From Anaerovorax odorimutans (GTDB taxonomy: Bacteria; Bacillota; Clostridia; Peptostreptococcales; Anaerovoracaceae), in contig NZ_JANFXK010000001.1 of the NCBI RefSeq assembly GCF_024459955.1, forward strand, positions 372,001 through 436,000: a DNA stretch of 64,000 nucleotides, written 5' to 3'. Shown one piece after another: positions 25,001 through 32,618 of this stretch; position 1 is the first letter of the stretch, and the number at the start of each line of letters is the position of its first letter. The translations under genes were made by a program, and so were the position numbers. Below the pieces are notes generated by a model. It was given only the letters and a program-made list of their open reading frames with translations, did not search any database and had not been told where the DNA came from.

Positions 25001-27607
25001 AACCGGTCCGTAAACGCCGTCTTTTACCTGCGTATCATCGGTAACTGCCGCAGAACCGATTACTTGGTTATCCTTGTTGTAAAGCTTGAACTCAAAGGAG
25101 AATTCTTTAGGAATTGTTCCTGCGTCCGTTCCTGCTTTCTCAAGTGCCTTGGAAATTTCCGGGACCGGTCCGGTCTTTTTATACTCGTTGGTAACATTCA
25201 GTCCGCTTTTATCCACGTTGGAAACGTAGTTATCCGCATCATCGTCTTCTATTTTAATTTCTTTTACAAAATATTGAATCTGTGCTGCGGTTCCATCTTC
25301 CGCAATTAAAAACTTAGGAAGGTTTTCCCACTTAACTTCGGTCGTTTCGTTCCATGTCTTGGTTCCACCCTGCGCCTGTACAGGTGTCAGCGTCGCAGGA
25401 TTATTTTCAATATTAACTTTGCTCTCCTGTCCGCCAATTTTCTGCCACAGCTCAAACTGGACCGATTCAGGAACCGTTTTGTCTTGGAAACCTGCGGATT
25501 TCCAAGTCTTTGTAGCAGTCACATCTGTAACGCCATAGAATTTATTTTTAAACTCGTTGGTTCTGTCTTTGTAAGCCGCCTTTCCATCCGCTACGGTAAC
25601 AGCAAGCTTCTTTGTATCATATTTCCAGCCTACCGGCACCTGGGAAGCCTTCTCTATGATGACATACTCACCGCTTCCCACTTTTTGTCCAAAAGCTTTT
25701 TCAAAGGTCAAACCCGTTTCTTTTAATTCTTTTGCGGTAATCGTCAGTGTCTGTAAGGCATTTCCTTCTGCCTGCGGGTTATCTTTTGTTCCGCTATTTT
25801 TGTACAGATTAAAGACAAAGGCAAGGTTTTCCGGAATTTCATCCTTACTTGTGCTTTTTTCAAGCTTAATGGTTTTCTTCACTTTCAGCTCAACTGGTTT
25901 TGGCGTATTGGCTACGGATTTAAACTCCGATGCCGGTTTGCCATCTATCGTCACCTCGCCGTATGAAACCGTGATACTGTGCTTCTGATCTTCTGCCGGA
26001 GTTTGATATCCATCCGGTACCTTGGTTTCTTGAAGCGTATAGTTCCCGGCCGGAATCCGATTAAAGGATACCGTTCCGTCCTTTGACTCTGCCGTCAGCA
26101 CGACATCTTTTTTACTGCCTGTCGCTTTACCGCTGAGAGTAAAGGTCGCTCCTGCCAGAGGCGTTTTGCCGTCCTCTTTTACTTTCTGAAAGCTGAAAGC
26201 TCCTGCCAGGCCTTTTACCGCCGGAACATGGAATCTCTGATACTTTAATTCACTCTCGACTCCATCATCGTTTGCCTTTGAGAACATAAAGTATGCTAAA
26301 TCCGTGTTCCCATTTGTATTAGCAGCTTTGTTGAACTCAAAATTTTCTTTGGTCGTATCCAATGCGACCGGATAAGTCAGCGTGTAGGTATAATAAGTCT
26401 TATTTCCCTCTTTTTTCTCTGTTCTCGGACTGTTCTTAATATCCCATAGCAGTTTTTTTGTCCCATTGCTATAGGTAAAGGCGTTATTCTTATCGGTTCC
26501 GCTCTGGCTGCTCTTTCCCTGATAGATAATGTTTTCTGCCATGGGGTCTGTCACATACCATGCCTCTGCACCCAGTTTTATCAGCTCCAATATAGTCTTG
26601 AAATTATCCATCAGACCCGATGTGTCTGTTGATTTAAAAGCTTTGCTGGAAAATCCACTCAGCCACCTGTAAACATTTTTTTCTTCATACTTACCGTTTG
26701 CATTCTGGAATTCCGCATCCCCTATAGCAAAGGCTATGGAATACAAGGAAACCGGGCTGTCGTTTACTTTTAAATTCTTTATCTTCTCAGCGATCCCTCC
26801 AGCTCTGGTAACCGAGTTGTGATCCTCCCAGGAAGCTACGTCACCGCCCCCTCGGGTTCCCGCTATCTCGTTGGTAGCATCGCGGTCTGCGCTGTCCGCT
26901 ATATGATAGGTGGGACATCCATCTGTCAATAGGATAACGTTGACATTTTCAATGCCTTTTAACGTGTCATCCTTTTTCGCCGCATTTATTACATTATATG
27001 CCAGCTGGAGGCCACCCTCTATGTTGGTACCGCCCTTTAAATTGTTATTTTTGAACCAAGTAATACTTCCAATATCATCTTTGCTTGCCTTCTTTCCCTC
27101 GGCGCTTATGACATTCTCCCAGTTCCAGCCATTCTTTACTTCTGCGTTACTGGCGAATTGCACCAGCTTTACAAGCCTTTTACTGGTAGGAGTTCCCTCC
27201 ACGTCACCAAAAGCATCCACAAAGTTTTTTGCTGCAGAGGCGGCTGCGGCTGCCCGGCTCTTACCCAGTGACACATAGTTGTCGCTCATACTGTTGGATG
27301 CGTCCATGACAAGTACAACCGCGGCATCCGCCGAAGTAGGTATCTCGTCCAACCTCTCTGTTGTCGTCACATCCAATGTGATATTAAATACATTTTCTGT
27401 ATCTGTGCCCTGAATGTATTTGTCAATCTTCAGATCGCCGTTTTCAAATGTCTGCACATTTTTGCTGGCATCCGTAATCTGAACTTCGCTGCCCTGAGCT
27501 GCTTTACTCGCTGCTGCAGACACAGGTGTCGCCTGAATAAATGCCATCGCGACAACTGTCATGATTGCAACAATCCTGCGCCATCTTTTTTTGCGTATAC
27601 CTTTCAT
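19085..27607 (-). CDS. Giant LPXTG-anchored adhesin with VWA, Cna-B and DUF11 repeats
   Basis: A 2840-residue surface protein. A long signal peptide (basic start, hydrophobic core about 12-30, VSA-A cleavage) is followed by a von Willebrand A domain (about 92-350) with the MIDAS motif DASNSMS (about 101-107) and LTDG near 226. A SpaA-like module (about 467-570) follows. The rest is a mosaic: about nine Cna-B domains (starting near 690, 930, 1036, 1398, 1523, 1873, 2113, 2357, 2576), five DUF11-type conserved repeats (near 1148, 1280, 1631, 1757, 1992) and three ITKKV-type modules alternating with Cna-B at the end. The sorting signal VPQTG (2803-2807), a hydrophobic segment and an RRR tail close it. 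Cna-B and SpaA modules typically form Lys-Asn isopeptide bonds. It resembles pilus-tip or host-adhesion proteins. No sortase is nearby. GGAGG precedes the ATG. Confidence 0.9.
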   Translation of the reverse strand: MKGIRKKRWRRIVAIMTVVAMAFIQATPVSAAASKAAQGSEVQITDASKNVQTFENGDLKIDKYIQGTDTENVFNITLDVTTTERLDEIPTSADAAVVLVMDASNSMSDNYVSLGKSRAAAAASAAKNFVDAFGDVEGTPTSKRLVKLVQFASNAEVKNGWNWENVISAEGKKASKDDIGSITWFKNNNLKGGTNIEGGLQLAYNVINAAKKDDTLKGIENVNVILLTDGCPTYHIADSADRDATNEIAGTRGGGDVASWEDHNSVTRAGGIAEKIKNLKVNDSPVSLYSIAFAIGDAEFQNANGKYEEKNVYRWLSGFSSKAFKSTDTSGLMDNFKTILELIKLGAEAWYVTDPMAENIIYQGKSSQSGTDKNNAFTYSNGTKKLLWDIKNSPRTEKKEGNKTYYTYTLTYPVALDTTKENFEFNKAANTNGNTDLAYFMFSKANDDGVESELKYQRFHVPAVKGLAGAFSFQKVKEDGKTPLAGATFTLSGKATGSKKDVVLTAESKDGTVSFNRIPAGNYTLQETKVPDGYQTPAEDQKHSITVSYGEVTIDGKPASEFKSVANTPKPVELKVKKTIKLEKSTSKDEIPENLAFVFNLYKNSGTKDNPQAEGNALQTLTITAKELKETGLTFEKAFGQKVGSGEYVIIEKASQVPVGWKYDTKKLAVTVADGKAAYKDRTNEFKNKFYGVTDVTATKTWKSAGFQDKTVPESVQFELWQKIGGQESKVNIENNPATLTPVQAQGGTKTWNETTEVKWENLPKFLIAEDGTAAQIQYFVKEIKIEDDDADNYVSNVDKSGLNVTNEYKKTGPVPEISKALEKAGTDAGTIPKEFSFEFKLYNKDNQVIGSAAVTDDTQVKDGVYGPVKFVDSNKNPVKLDKGEYTIKETPVYGWKTAADIPVRVDQYGDITYNGKTSVTAANTWLGLKDVEAQKQWDDKNNQDNVRPGEIILGLKKGGQLIDKSQQTVTVNKNGDPDTAVWENLPVYNPDKTKIKYTVVEFNKDGQQVAQGANYNDNYVATYDGLTVTNTHQIYQTKVTVKKDWVNDGNQAPEGASVKVQLYAVIDKVENEVKGKVITLSAANEWQGEFTGLDKNKNGEAIAYTVKEVEAPAGYDAHVETTAKDGEFIVKLTNAKKADKTAAEDFTFGADNELTYTINFNNYKNDKADIAITDTIDAKTSYVKDSASVTISGAAQAAEPTVSGQKLSWEFKDVASKASGTLTYKVKVKEDAVGDIVNAADVTVDNDPKVDVKAKTTINDVDPEKDVTDGTVSVNGKAVNIGSEFYYTVTYRNNTDKKADITIEDKLPDGLTYADEESVILGGATLAKSGYEFDSSAGLFGKEGKDLQWTIKDVPSGKSGIVKFKVKVTKDAKDKLVNKALVNHVSTNEVTNTVVPDTGITVQKVWNDSENQDGVRPDNVTVQLQKKSGVSWSDAGDPQTLNSSNQWTKNWDVPLYEKDDSKTPIEYRVIETKVGGAAVGDNNQAAWTDAEKGKIVYRSKVESSAGQNTTIFTVTNSYEAKKTEIKGKKTWVGDKGSAVTMTLQKKVGTGSWTNVSGQNNQPLTAVASETSGWKYSFGEQPVYEKGTKIQYRVVETVPEGYFAGYEGYDVTNAQKPEKEVTAGTTEGKFDFSKNPDKVLIYKISFHNPDGDNTKVTIVDTIDSQVSYKAGTAKLTLNGTESQKEPSINGNKLTWTIDNVAKGASGNITYQVNVKDTAVGEIENGADVTINDHKATVTTKTPIIPVIPEKTTTAGDLNVGDELTYEITYKNNAVDEKNKPAEAVVTITDMLPKGLSYVDDSATTGGNIEKFETKKSGDVVNLIWTTKKLAPGTSGTVSFKATVNADAVDSVTNQVEVKDPAGTYKAEPVTNPVGDTVSVSVEKQWMPKAPAGAKVTVDLYRAEKAGAEPKLYQSKELSEENWSHTFTGLPKFVVKGGELTNDQYIYTVKERSAIDGYISTVQKIDDNQFTITNSKPAKTAKATAKPDLSDNERYATVGENLPFEISYYNADKDANITVTDELQKGLEYTANSATVTINGAGAAYTEKIESLASGAVKVTWTIEKAAKGNVKVSFDAKVTEDAGQQIKNTGVVIVGDDPNVKAETEPVIVTPLIDVKGTKVWADGDDQFKTRPDSVEVTLFANGKATDQKITVTADKDWAYEFKDLPLYDGATKLSYTVKETKVGDQDVKTENGQEKADGYVVTYNGNNITNTLDDYEAYSWDGSIKVTKKVTADGNPQKVTDTFYVALFSDEDCTVRAKMPDPSVEGQGGDINIPVQKIEIKGSDSGTAEFKGIPVGTVDNPVTYYIAEVADESGQALASDYEYKASVQVDGKSGNMTALTVKNHDSQAEVTNAFDNQTSVNGIKNWANDTFVADMFRPDSITVKLLQNGNNYQEKTVRPDESGNWAYSFDKLPKFDKDGNLYQYTIDEAAVDGYAVTAEGMDLTNTLEGYLAGSVSITKKVTLNGNPYNVAGVFYAGVFTDSACENILTINMDGREVPALAALPVDGTESQAVVIDGLPLGAGGEPVKYYIAETDSQGNAITAGNEFTISIDNPEVTADARGTKAVTITNEYAEKAALTGTKTWNDDNNAGNKRPDSIKVTLLQNGKVYRDPITDSALVKTITAKDDWTYSFVNLPGTDSNGKAYEYSVIETGAEADYTAEVNGMNITNTLNVEQFYYEGTIDITKKTMLRDKAYNVDDVYYAGIFTDSDYTKLLKDENGEDVIYAIALDNESEATIKVPVPAGAKGEAVTYYVTEVDEYGTPVDKAGGQQYTCEVKGGVCSVKGGDTENVTFVNTYQVKKVPQTGDDSNILWLMLLMTLAAIAMVYAVLRRRAVQKKS

Positions 27608-27691
27608 TTTTCATCCTCCTGCATTCCACTAATTGTCCGCTCTCCGGCTCGGAGCAATTAAAGTGATATTCGCAATATTCCATTTAGTCAC

Positions 27692-27731
27692 ATTATAATC
27701 TTATCAAGTTACATATAGGTTACATTGTTAC
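27692..27731 (-). promoter_or_regulatory. Adhesin promoter with direct repeats in place of a -35
   Basis: A perfect -10 (TATAAT on the minus strand, 27692-27697) has no good -35. Instead GTTACAT occurs at 27708-27714 and 27719-27725 (11-bp period), with a partial GTTAC at 27727-27731. Direct repeats at this position are typical for an OmpR-type activator contacting RNA polymerase. Confidence 0.5.
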
Positions 27732-27767
27732 TTTTTATTTAAAATTTTTTCCCTTTATTATAAATAA

Positions 27768-27803
27768 AACTGCCGTAAGTTTTTTTAAACACTTACGGCA
27801 GTT
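27768..27803 (-). terminator. Terminator of trmB
   Basis: A 13-bp perfect inverted repeat AACTGCCGTAAGT / ACTTACGGCAGTT is followed on the minus strand by a T-rich stretch. Confidence 0.8.
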
Positions 27804-27848
27804 CCTAAACTACAAATATCTATTTTAATTTCAATATCTCTGAGCTAC

Positions 27849-28481
27849 TTACAACAGCACATAATTGATATTCTTTCCCGCGCTTCGAAACTTATCCTCA
27901 TATTCTGTCGTAATCTCCCGAGCCGCATAATCACTGCTGTGCAGGTCTCTGGTCATTTCCTTTATTTCCAGCCCCAGTCTTTCGATCTCCTCAAGGGTAA
28001 AATCGAACAGTCCGTCGTTATCGGTTTTGACAGCAATAAATCCATCCTCTCTCAGGACCTGCTTATAGCGGACCAGATACTCTCCATAGGTCAAACGCCT
28101 TTTAGCGTGACGGGCCTTCGGCCACGGATCGCTGAAGTTGAGATAAATGCCGGAAAGCTCACCATCGCCGAATAGATCCCGGATATCACGAACAAACATA
28201 TGAATGAATCGTATATTGACGATTTCTGCTGCGTCTGTCTTTTCCAGCGCCCGCAGCAGTACGCTGTCCTGTCCTTCAATACCGATAAAATTCGCATCGG
28301 TATTGGCCTGGGCCTGGCCGATTAGAAACTGGCCCTTCCCACAACCCAGCTCCAGATAGAGCGGGCCTTTGTTCTCGAAAACCGAGTGCCAGTCTCCTTT
28401 ATATTCGCCTGGCGTTTCAATCAAATAGTGTTTCAATGCAGTCAGGCGTTCTTCCATATTTTTTGCTTTTCTCTGTCTCAT
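27849..28481 (-). CDS. trmB: tRNA (guanine-N7)-methyltransferase TrmB
   Basis: The 210-residue protein methylates G46 in the variable loop of tRNAs using S-adenosylmethionine. The SAM site LYLELGCGKGQFLIGQA lies near residues 43-59, and FSDPWPKARHAKRRLTY (about 116-132) is the family signature for tRNA binding and catalysis. Full length. It lies 62 bp after ecfT in the same direction and ends at a strong terminator, so it may be the last gene of the aroD-ecf transcript. Confidence 0.93.
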   Translation of the reverse strand: MRQRKAKNMEERLTALKHYLIETPGEYKGDWHSVFENKGPLYLELGCGKGQFLIGQAQANTDANFIGIEGQDSVLLRALEKTDAAEIVNIRFIHMFVRDIRDLFGDGELSGIYLNFSDPWPKARHAKRRLTYGEYLVRYKQVLREDGFIAVKTDNDGLFDFTLEEIERLGLEIKEMTRDLHSSDYAAREITTEYEDKFRSAGKNINYVLL

Positions 28482-28543
28482 TCTAAGATTCCTTTATATT
28501 CTAAATGCCCCGATCGCCGCATCCCGGATCAAGTATTCCGTCT

Positions 28544-29344
28544 TCACAGCAAAATCCGTTCCAGCACGATCACTGCCAGAAAAGCGATCAGCAGAATGAC
28601 TGCTGCCAGATCCCGCTTTCCCAGCTTCATGCCGTTCATTCTGGTTCGATGCTGTCCACCCCGGTAACAGCGGGCTTCCATAGCCATCGCCAGTTCCTGC
28701 GCGATACGAAAGGCGCTGATGAACAGCGGTACCAGCAGCGGAATCAGGCTTTTGGCCCTTCTGATGATATTGCCGCTTTCAAAATCCGCTCCCCTTGCCT
28801 GCTGCGCTTTCATAATCTTATCCGTTTCCTCCAGCAGAGTGGGAATGAACCGCAAAGCAATTGTCATCATCATTGCCAGCTCATGAGCCGGAACGCCGAT
28901 CCGCTTTAAGGGCGACAGCAGAGCTTCGATACCGTCCGTCAGGCTGATGGGCTTGGTCGTCAGCGTCAGCAGCGACGAACCAATAATCAGAAGGACCAGC
29001 CGTGAAGCCATAAAAAACGCAGTATTCAGACCTTCCTCCGTAATGGTAAGTATCCATATATGCGCGATCACCTTTCCCGGTATCATGAACATATTCAGCA
29101 CAAAGGTGAACAGAATAATCAGGAATATGGGTTTCAGACCTTTTAGCATAAATTTAAGGGGCACTCTGGATACTGCGATCACAATTCCCAGCACTGCGAC
29201 AGCAATCAAAAGTCCCCAGAAATCTGTCACCACAAAGAGGGCCACAATGTAAGCCAGTGTAACTATGATTTTGATCCTGGGGTCCAGCCTGTGGACCCAG
29301 GATTCGCCTGGGTAGTATTGCCCCAGCGTAATATCTCTTATCAT
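28544..29344 (-). CDS. ecfT: Energy-coupling factor transporter transmembrane protein EcfT
   Basis: A 266-residue membrane subunit of the vitamin/metal ECF transporter. It has about five hydrophobic segments. Cytoplasmic coupling motifs are present, with an A-R-G signature in KAQQARGADF (about 178-187) and a second ARCYRG-type motif (about 224-230), which dock onto the two ATPases. The ATG overlaps the stop of the second ATPase gene by four bases. ECF modules of this kind serve several S components encoded elsewhere. Confidence 0.92.
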   Translation of the reverse strand: MIRDITLGQYYPGESWVHRLDPRIKIIVTLAYIVALFVVTDFWGLLIAVAVLGIVIAVSRVPLKFMLKGLKPIFLIILFTFVLNMFMIPGKVIAHIWILTITEEGLNTAFFMASRLVLLIIGSSLLTLTTKPISLTDGIEALLSPLKRIGVPAHELAMMMTIALRFIPTLLEETDKIMKAQQARGADFESGNIIRRAKSLIPLLVPLFISAFRIAQELAMAMEARCYRGGQHRTRMNGMKLGKRDLAAVILLIAFLAVIVLERILL

Positions 29345-30204
29345 TTAAACGAGTCCTTTTTTAAAAATTGATATAATGCTTCTTCCGCGTCTTCCACCCG
29401 CAGGAAACTGCCGTCAAAGGGGAGTCCCTTCTGCCTGGCCAGTTTCATCAGCTGGGCGGGTTCCGGCAGGGCAAGTCCCATAGATGTCAGCTCTTCTTCC
29501 CGCGAAAAGACTTCCTCCGGGGTTCCATGCATCACCAGCTTTCCGCTGTCCATAACCAAAATCTTGTCGGCCATGCGGGCAATATCATTCATGTTGTGAG
29601 ACACTAAAAATATAATATTTTTTTCATGGGCGTGGACGGTTTCGATCATCTTCAGTACGTCCTGATGAGCTTTAGGGTCCAGTCCGGCTGTTGGCTCGTC
29701 CAGAATCAGAACTTCCGGTTTCATGGCAATCACACCTGCGATGGCCACCCGCCGTTTCTGCCCGCCGGAAAGATCAAAGGGCGACCTTTCATGAATTTCT
29801 TCATAATCCAGGCCCACCAGGTCCAGCGCTTCCCGTACCCGCACGCTCACCTCCGCCTCGTCCAACCCCAGGTTCAGAGGTCCGAAAGCCACATCCTTTT
29901 CCACGGTTTCTTCAAACAGCTGATACTCGGGGTACTGAAATACCAGACCGATCTTTCGGCGGATGTCGCGCATCACTACGCCGGAGGCCGTAATATCGGT
30001 CCCGCTGACAACAATGGTCCCTGACTTGGGCTTGAGCAGACCGTTCAGGTGCTGAACCAGCGTAGATTTTCCGGACCCCGTATGCCCGATAATACCGATA
30101 AACTGTCCGTCATCGGCGCTGAAGGTCACATCCTCCAGGGCAACCGATTGATGCGGCATGCCTTCACTGTATATATGTGTTAAGTTGTTTACTTGTATTG
30201 ACAT
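29341..30204 (-). CDS. ecfA2: Energy-coupling factor ATP-binding protein EcfA2
   Basis: A 287-residue ABC ATPase. Walker [10 protein letters not shown] is near residues 36-44, the Q-loop [12 protein letters not shown] near 90, the signature LSGGQKRR near 144 and Walker [14 protein letters not shown] near 165-177, followed by a switch His in VSHNMND. The PEYQLF Q-loop and C-terminal extension fit the EcfA2 (EcfA') half. It overlaps EcfA1 by 16 bp and EcfT by 4 bp, consistent with stoichiometric assembly. Confidence 0.92.
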   Translation of the reverse strand: MSIQVNNLTHIYSEGMPHQSVALEDVTFSADDGQFIGIIGHTGSGKSTLVQHLNGLLKPKSGTIVVSGTDITASGVVMRDIRRKIGLVFQYPEYQLFEETVEKDVAFGPLNLGLDEAEVSVRVREALDLVGLDYEEIHERSPFDLSGGQKRRVAIAGVIAMKPEVLILDEPTAGLDPKAHQDVLKMIETVHAHEKNIIFLVSHNMNDIARMADKILVMDSGKLVMHGTPEEVFSREEELTSMGLALPEPAQLMKLARQKGLPFDGSFLRVEDAEEALYQFLKKDSFK

Positions 30205-31028
30205 AAGAATTCAACCATTTCTTCCATATTGATAATGTCCTCCGGCACTCCAATGCCTTTTTTTCTCAGTCTGTGGCACAGTTCAACAGCCAGAGGAACG
30301 TCCAGGTTCATTGCCCGGATCTTGTCGCCCTGGGCAAACACCTCCTGCGGGGTACCGTCGAGGGCAACTTCCCCCTGATCCATAATCACGACCCGCTCCG
30401 CTTCCGCCGCCTCCTCCATAAAGTGCGTAATCAAAACCACGGTAATGCCTTCTTTATGCAGTCCCTTTATGATATCCATAACCTCGCTGCGTCCTTTAGG
30501 GTCCAGCATGGCTGTCGGCTCATCAAAGACAATGCACTCCGGCCTCATTGCTATGGCGCCGGCAATAGCAATCCGCTGTTTCTGCCCGCCGGAAAGAAGG
30601 TGAGGAGCCTTTTTCCTGTGCTGATACATATTCACGGCCTCAAGGGAATGATCGACCCGAATTCGGATTTCCTCCGGAGGTACTCCCAGGTTTTCCGGCC
30701 CGAAGGCTACATCGTCCTCTACGATAGACGACACGATCTGGTTATCCGGGTTTTGAAAAACCATCGCTGCGCTCTGGCGAATATCCCAGACGTTCTCTTC
30801 CTTTCTCGTATCATAACCGTTAACATAAACAGCCCCGCTGCTGGGCAGCAGCAAGGCGTTGATATTCTTTGCCAGGGTAGATTTTCCGGAGCCGTTCTTG
30901 CCGATGATCGCCGTAAAGCTCCCCCGCTCGATCGCAAGAGAGACGCCCTTGATGGCACGGACGCGCTCCTGATCCTCGTCCCGCGTATATTCAAATACCA
31001 AATCTTCGATTTGTATCATCTTATTCAT
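30189..31028 (-). CDS. ecfA1: Energy-coupling factor ATP-binding protein EcfA1
   Basis: A 279-residue ABC ATPase and partner of EcfA2. Walker [10 protein letters not shown] is near 39-47, the Q-loop [17 protein letters not shown] near 91-107, the signature LSGGQKQR near 143 and Walker [14 protein letters not shown] near 164-176. The NPDNQ Q-loop is characteristic of EcfA1. The gene begins directly after the stop of the lipoprotein gene. Unlike the common Firmicute arrangement, it is not next to ribosomal genes rplQ/truA. Confidence 0.92.
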   Translation of the reverse strand: MNKMIQIEDLVFEYTRDEDQERVRAIKGVSLAIERGSFTAIIGKNGSGKSTLAKNINALLLPSSGAVYVNGYDTRKEENVWDIRQSAAMVFQNPDNQIVSSIVEDDVAFGPENLGVPPEEIRIRVDHSLEAVNMYQHRKKAPHLLSGGQKQRIAIAGAIAMRPECIVFDEPTAMLDPKGRSEVMDIIKGLHKEGITVVLITHFMEEAAEAERVVIMDQGEVALDGTPQEVFAQGDKIRAMNLDVPLAVELCHRLRKKGIGVPEDIINMEEMVEFLCQYK

Positions 31029-31766
31029 TTATTCCATTACTCTCTTTCCTGCTTCTGCCTCCAGATAGGTGCAGGTATTATAGTATTCCTTGCCGGCCTC
31101 CGCATCGCTGAGATCCAGCTTGCCGCCCATCTGCTGCACATAGTCAAGATATTCACCGAGGATTCCCGCAAGCACAGTATCCGGATTTTCCTTCAGAAAA
31201 GTCCGGTATGCCGTTTCCGCTTCCTTCAGAAAAGCTCCGGTCTTAAGATCAAAATTGGGACTGTCCGCCGCGCCTGCCAAAAGCAGTTTTACATAGTTTT
31301 TATACAGAGCGTCCGCATCCTGCCGAATCGCCTTTTTTTCCGGGTCCTTTCCAATCAGAATCTCAAGCTCATTGGCTCTGGCACATAGCTCTGCTCTCGA
31401 GATCGCCAGCTTGCCGGCCTTTGTAGCGGGATTCTGCTGTTCCTTCTCTTTCATCCCGCACAGGTCCTCATAGTGTGAGCTGGCATATTTGCCGTAAAGC
31501 GTCCGTATCCTGTCATAATCAACATTTCCATTATAATAAGGATAAATATACGCCTCGTATTCGATCAGCATTTCATCGGCTGCTTCTTCCTTCATATCGG
31601 AAAGGTTCTCTTCGAGGTAGGTTTCCACTTTTTCTATCTGCTGCTCAGATACCGGCGTTTCCATCAGAGACACATACTCTTTCTGAATGTCCACAGGGTC
31701 TTTTCCACACGCTGTAAGCGCCATGACAGCAGCCAGCAGCATGAAAACAACTGCCTTTCTTCTCAT
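31029..31766 (-). CDS. Lipoprotein of unknown function, ecf-linked
   Basis: A 245-residue lipoprotein with signal peptide MRRKAVVFMLLAAVMALTAC and lipobox Cys20. The mature part is almost all helical, rich in Glu/Lys/Tyr, and could be a helical repeat. I do not recognise a family. The start at 31766 is chosen because GGAAGGA precedes it and the signal peptide begins there. It abuts ecfA1 with no gap, so it is probably co-transcribed with aroD upstream and ecfA1-ecfA2-ecfT downstream. A substrate-handling role for the transporter is possible but speculative. Confidence 0.6.
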   Translation of the reverse strand: MRRKAVVFMLLAAVMALTACGKDPVDIQKEYVSLMETPVSEQQIEKVETYLEENLSDMKEEAADEMLIEYEAYIYPYYNGNVDYDRIRTLYGKYASSHYEDLCGMKEKEQQNPATKAGKLAISRAELCARANELEILIGKDPEKKAIRQDADALYKNYVKLLLAGAADSPNFDLKTGAFLKEAETAYRTFLKENPDTVLAGILGEYLDYVQQMGGKLDLSDAEAGKEYYNTCTYLEAEAGKRVME

Positions 31767-31832
31767 ATCCGTTCCTTCCCAAAACAATACCTCATATCCG
31801 ATCTATTATATCATAGGAATCTCATCTGCGCA

Positions 31833-32618
31833 TCAGTAATATTGTACGAGGAAATCATGCAGCGTCTTGGCGTCCAGCTGCCCCGGCGCCGAAGCTTTTC
31901 TTCCTGCCGCAAAGGTAATGACAGAGCCGAATTCACCGCCGCAGATCCTTGTGGTGGCGCCCAGCTCACCCATCGACAGGGCAATAAAAGGGATTTCCGC
32001 ATAAGTATCCCTCATCAAAGCCGAGACCTCCAGGAGGCTGAACACATCGCTTTCCGACTCAGGCATTACGGCCAGCTTCATCATATCCGCACCCAGCTCC
32101 TGCATAACAAAAAATCTTGTCAGCATTTCCTCCAGATCCGGAGTCTGCTCAAAATCATGATTGGAAAGCAGTACCTTTGATCCATTTTTATGGGCATAAA
32201 CAATAAAATCGCGGATTTTCTCTTCATCCACCTTTCCCGGTCCGTCAAAGGTTTCAATATCGATGAGATCCGCCATCCCGCCTTCGGCGATAATTTTATT
32301 AATCAGATAGTAGTCTTCTTTTGACAGATCCGCCATTCCGCCCTCTTTGACAGTGCGAATTGTAAAAAGGATCGGCAGGTCCAGCGCTATACGCAGATAT
32401 CCCAGCACCTTTTTCAGCTTTTCGCCCTGTCTCTGCGGGCTTTCGCCCTTCATTGCCTCCAGCATGTAATCCGCACGCCATTCCACCAGCTGGCACGGAA
32501 GCATTTCTGCAAGCTCTGCCTCTTTTAATATCTCGTCCTGTCCGGACCCTGTCAGAGGTATGCAGATTTTGGGCATTCCCTCGCCTAGAACCAGGTCTCC
32601 TATTGTCAATGTCTTCAT
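31833..32618 (-). CDS. aroD: Type I 3-dehydroquinate dehydratase
   Basis: A 261-residue class I dehydroquinase, the third shikimate-pathway step, removing water from 3-dehydroquinate through a Schiff base. The active-site residues are visible: E47-R48 in EWRAD, catalytic H154 in SNHDF and Schiff-base K181 in MMKLAVMP. The start is ATG at 32616-32618, in agreement with family length. An upstream in-frame extension to 32846 is non-homologous and runs into the repeat region. No other aro gene is nearby. It lies just upstream of the lipoprotein/ecf genes. Confidence 0.9.
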   Translation of the reverse strand: MKTLTIGDLVLGEGMPKICIPLTGSGQDEILKEAELAEMLPCQLVEWRADYMLEAMKGESPQRQGEKLKKVLGYLRIALDLPILFTIRTVKEGGMADLSKEDYYLINKIIAEGGMADLIDIETFDGPGKVDEEKIRDFIVYAHKNGSKVLLSNHDFEQTPDLEEMLTRFFVMQELGADMMKLAVMPESESDVFSLLEVSALMRDTYAEIPFIALSMGELGATTRICGGEFGSVITFAAGRKASAPGQLDAKTLHDFLVQYY

